From the NCBI RefSeq assembly GCF_023053635.1, contig NC_086178.1, forward strand, positions 50,242,726 through 50,306,725: a stretch of DNA of 64,000 bases, read 5' to 3'. Origin of the DNA: Elgaria multicarinata webbii. Its lineage: Eukaryota > Chordata > Lepidosauria > Squamata > Anguidae. Positions within the stretch are counted from its first letter, which is position 1, and each line of letters opens with the position of its first letter. The position numbers were made by a program, and so were the translations under genes. This document shows, one piece after another, positions 63,283 through 64,000 of the stretch. The notes beneath the pieces are model-generated. The model was not told the origin of the DNA and made no database searches. It worked only from the letters and a program-made list of their open reading frames with translations.

Positions 63283-64000
63283 CTTAAGATTGTTTTTCAT
63301 TCATCAGAACTCCCTAACTTCTGTATCTGTTGTTCTGAAAATAAGAACTCCATAGCCCCTGCACTTATCCTTTCATCTTTCCTACCTAGGGACACCTCTT
63401 TGAGTATGCCATTTTCATGAACCACTTCTCACCCCAAAACTTTGAAGACTCTCTTTCCACAAAAAAAAGTTGCACTTGCCCTTCCAAAATGTTGTAGGTT
63501 TCTTAGCTAGGACCAATTCTATGGAGTATGGCATTTTCATAGCAATTGCCCACAAAGGAGATGGGAGATAAACATGTCCTTTGGGGGCAAGGTGTGGGGG
63601 ACAGAAACTGTAAAGGCTGCTCTTGCACAACCCCTTCCACACATATTCATCTGAAATATGGCAGGTTTGATCCCCTCAGGAGGGGCAACTAGGCTTACAA
63701 CGGTCATTTCATTCTGCCATGAAATGAAAAAGATATTGTGGCACTTTACTTTTTAAAATAATAATAATTAAATGTACCTAGCAAACATACATACACATGC
63801 TGCATCTATTTGTCTGGAATGTGGTTGTTTTTGTCCCCTCAGAATGAGCTACCATTCCTGCAAATTTCATCCGATTCTATCAAACAGCAAAAAGCTTAAA
63901 AGTCTTTTGTTGATTTCCAATGGTAGTCAATGGCAGGCACAAAGTTTCAGATTTCCAAATTCAGCTTTGGATTTGATCATGAGTTTGGCAAATTTTTAAC
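63283..64000. other. End of window, DZIP1L intron, nothing seen
   Basis: No further DZIP1L exon, RNA or element is recognised in the last 700 bases. Confidence 0.45.

Overview
The window looks like nuclear DNA from a squamate reptile (lizard or snake). It has spliced, vertebrate-type genes with small exons in repeat-rich introns. The repeats include a BovB fragment, CR1 and L2-type LINEs, a tRNA-type SINE, Tc1/mariner, hAT-like and Harbinger-like DNA elements, and many microsatellites. The species cannot be named from sequence alone.

Three host genes can be supported, all on the + strand. (1) About 2.2-11.6 kb: 3' exons of a coiled-coil protein with one C-terminal membrane span. I do not recognise it, and splice phases show that at least two internal exons are still unplaced. 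(2) 30.6-34.3 kb: A4GNT, the Golgi alpha-1,4-N-acetylglucosaminyltransferase. Its two coding exons give 340 residues, which is my recollection of the human length. (3) 47.8 kb onward: DZIP1L, eight coding exons carrying the N-terminal DZIP domain, a C2H2 zinc finger and the coiled coil. The 3' part runs off the window. A4GNT next to DZIP1L in one orientation matches the order on human 3q22 (DBR1-A4GNT-DZIP1L-CLDN18, from memory). DBR1 is not seen here; gene 1 occupies the upstream side. These genes share no pathway: one makes gastric-type mucin glycans, one works at the ciliary transition zone, and the first is unknown.

The rest is mostly mobile DNA. At 0-1.2 kb there is a LINE tail and a BovB 3' end. 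At 7.9-8.4, 13.1-14.4, 32.5-33.1, 36.8-37.5, 41.6-41.8, 50.3-50.8 and 56.1-58.1 kb there are elements with related ends (GGGC...CTAGAC or TCTACACC) and 3-bp target duplications, best read as Harbinger-like. One of them (36.8-37.5 kb) is a chain of GC-rich hairpins inserted in a CR1 copy. Another (56.1-58.1 kb) carries a 246-codon Myb/SANT-like open frame. At 16.2-19.5 kb lies an almost whole L2-type LINE whose 957-codon frame is interrupted by only two TGA codons. At 39.2-39.9 kb an hAT-like element with a perfect 8-bp target duplication contains a CR1 insertion. At 61.5-63.1 kb is a complete-ended Tc1-like transposon with a dead transposase.

The strongest candidates for something undescribed are the serial-hairpin element, the Myb/SANT-carrying element without a transposase, a perfect 80-bp inverted duplication at 36.1/37.7 kb, and the unrecognised membrane coiled-coil gene. 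I saw no LTR element, retrovirus copy, CRISPR array or convincing tRNA/rRNA gene.
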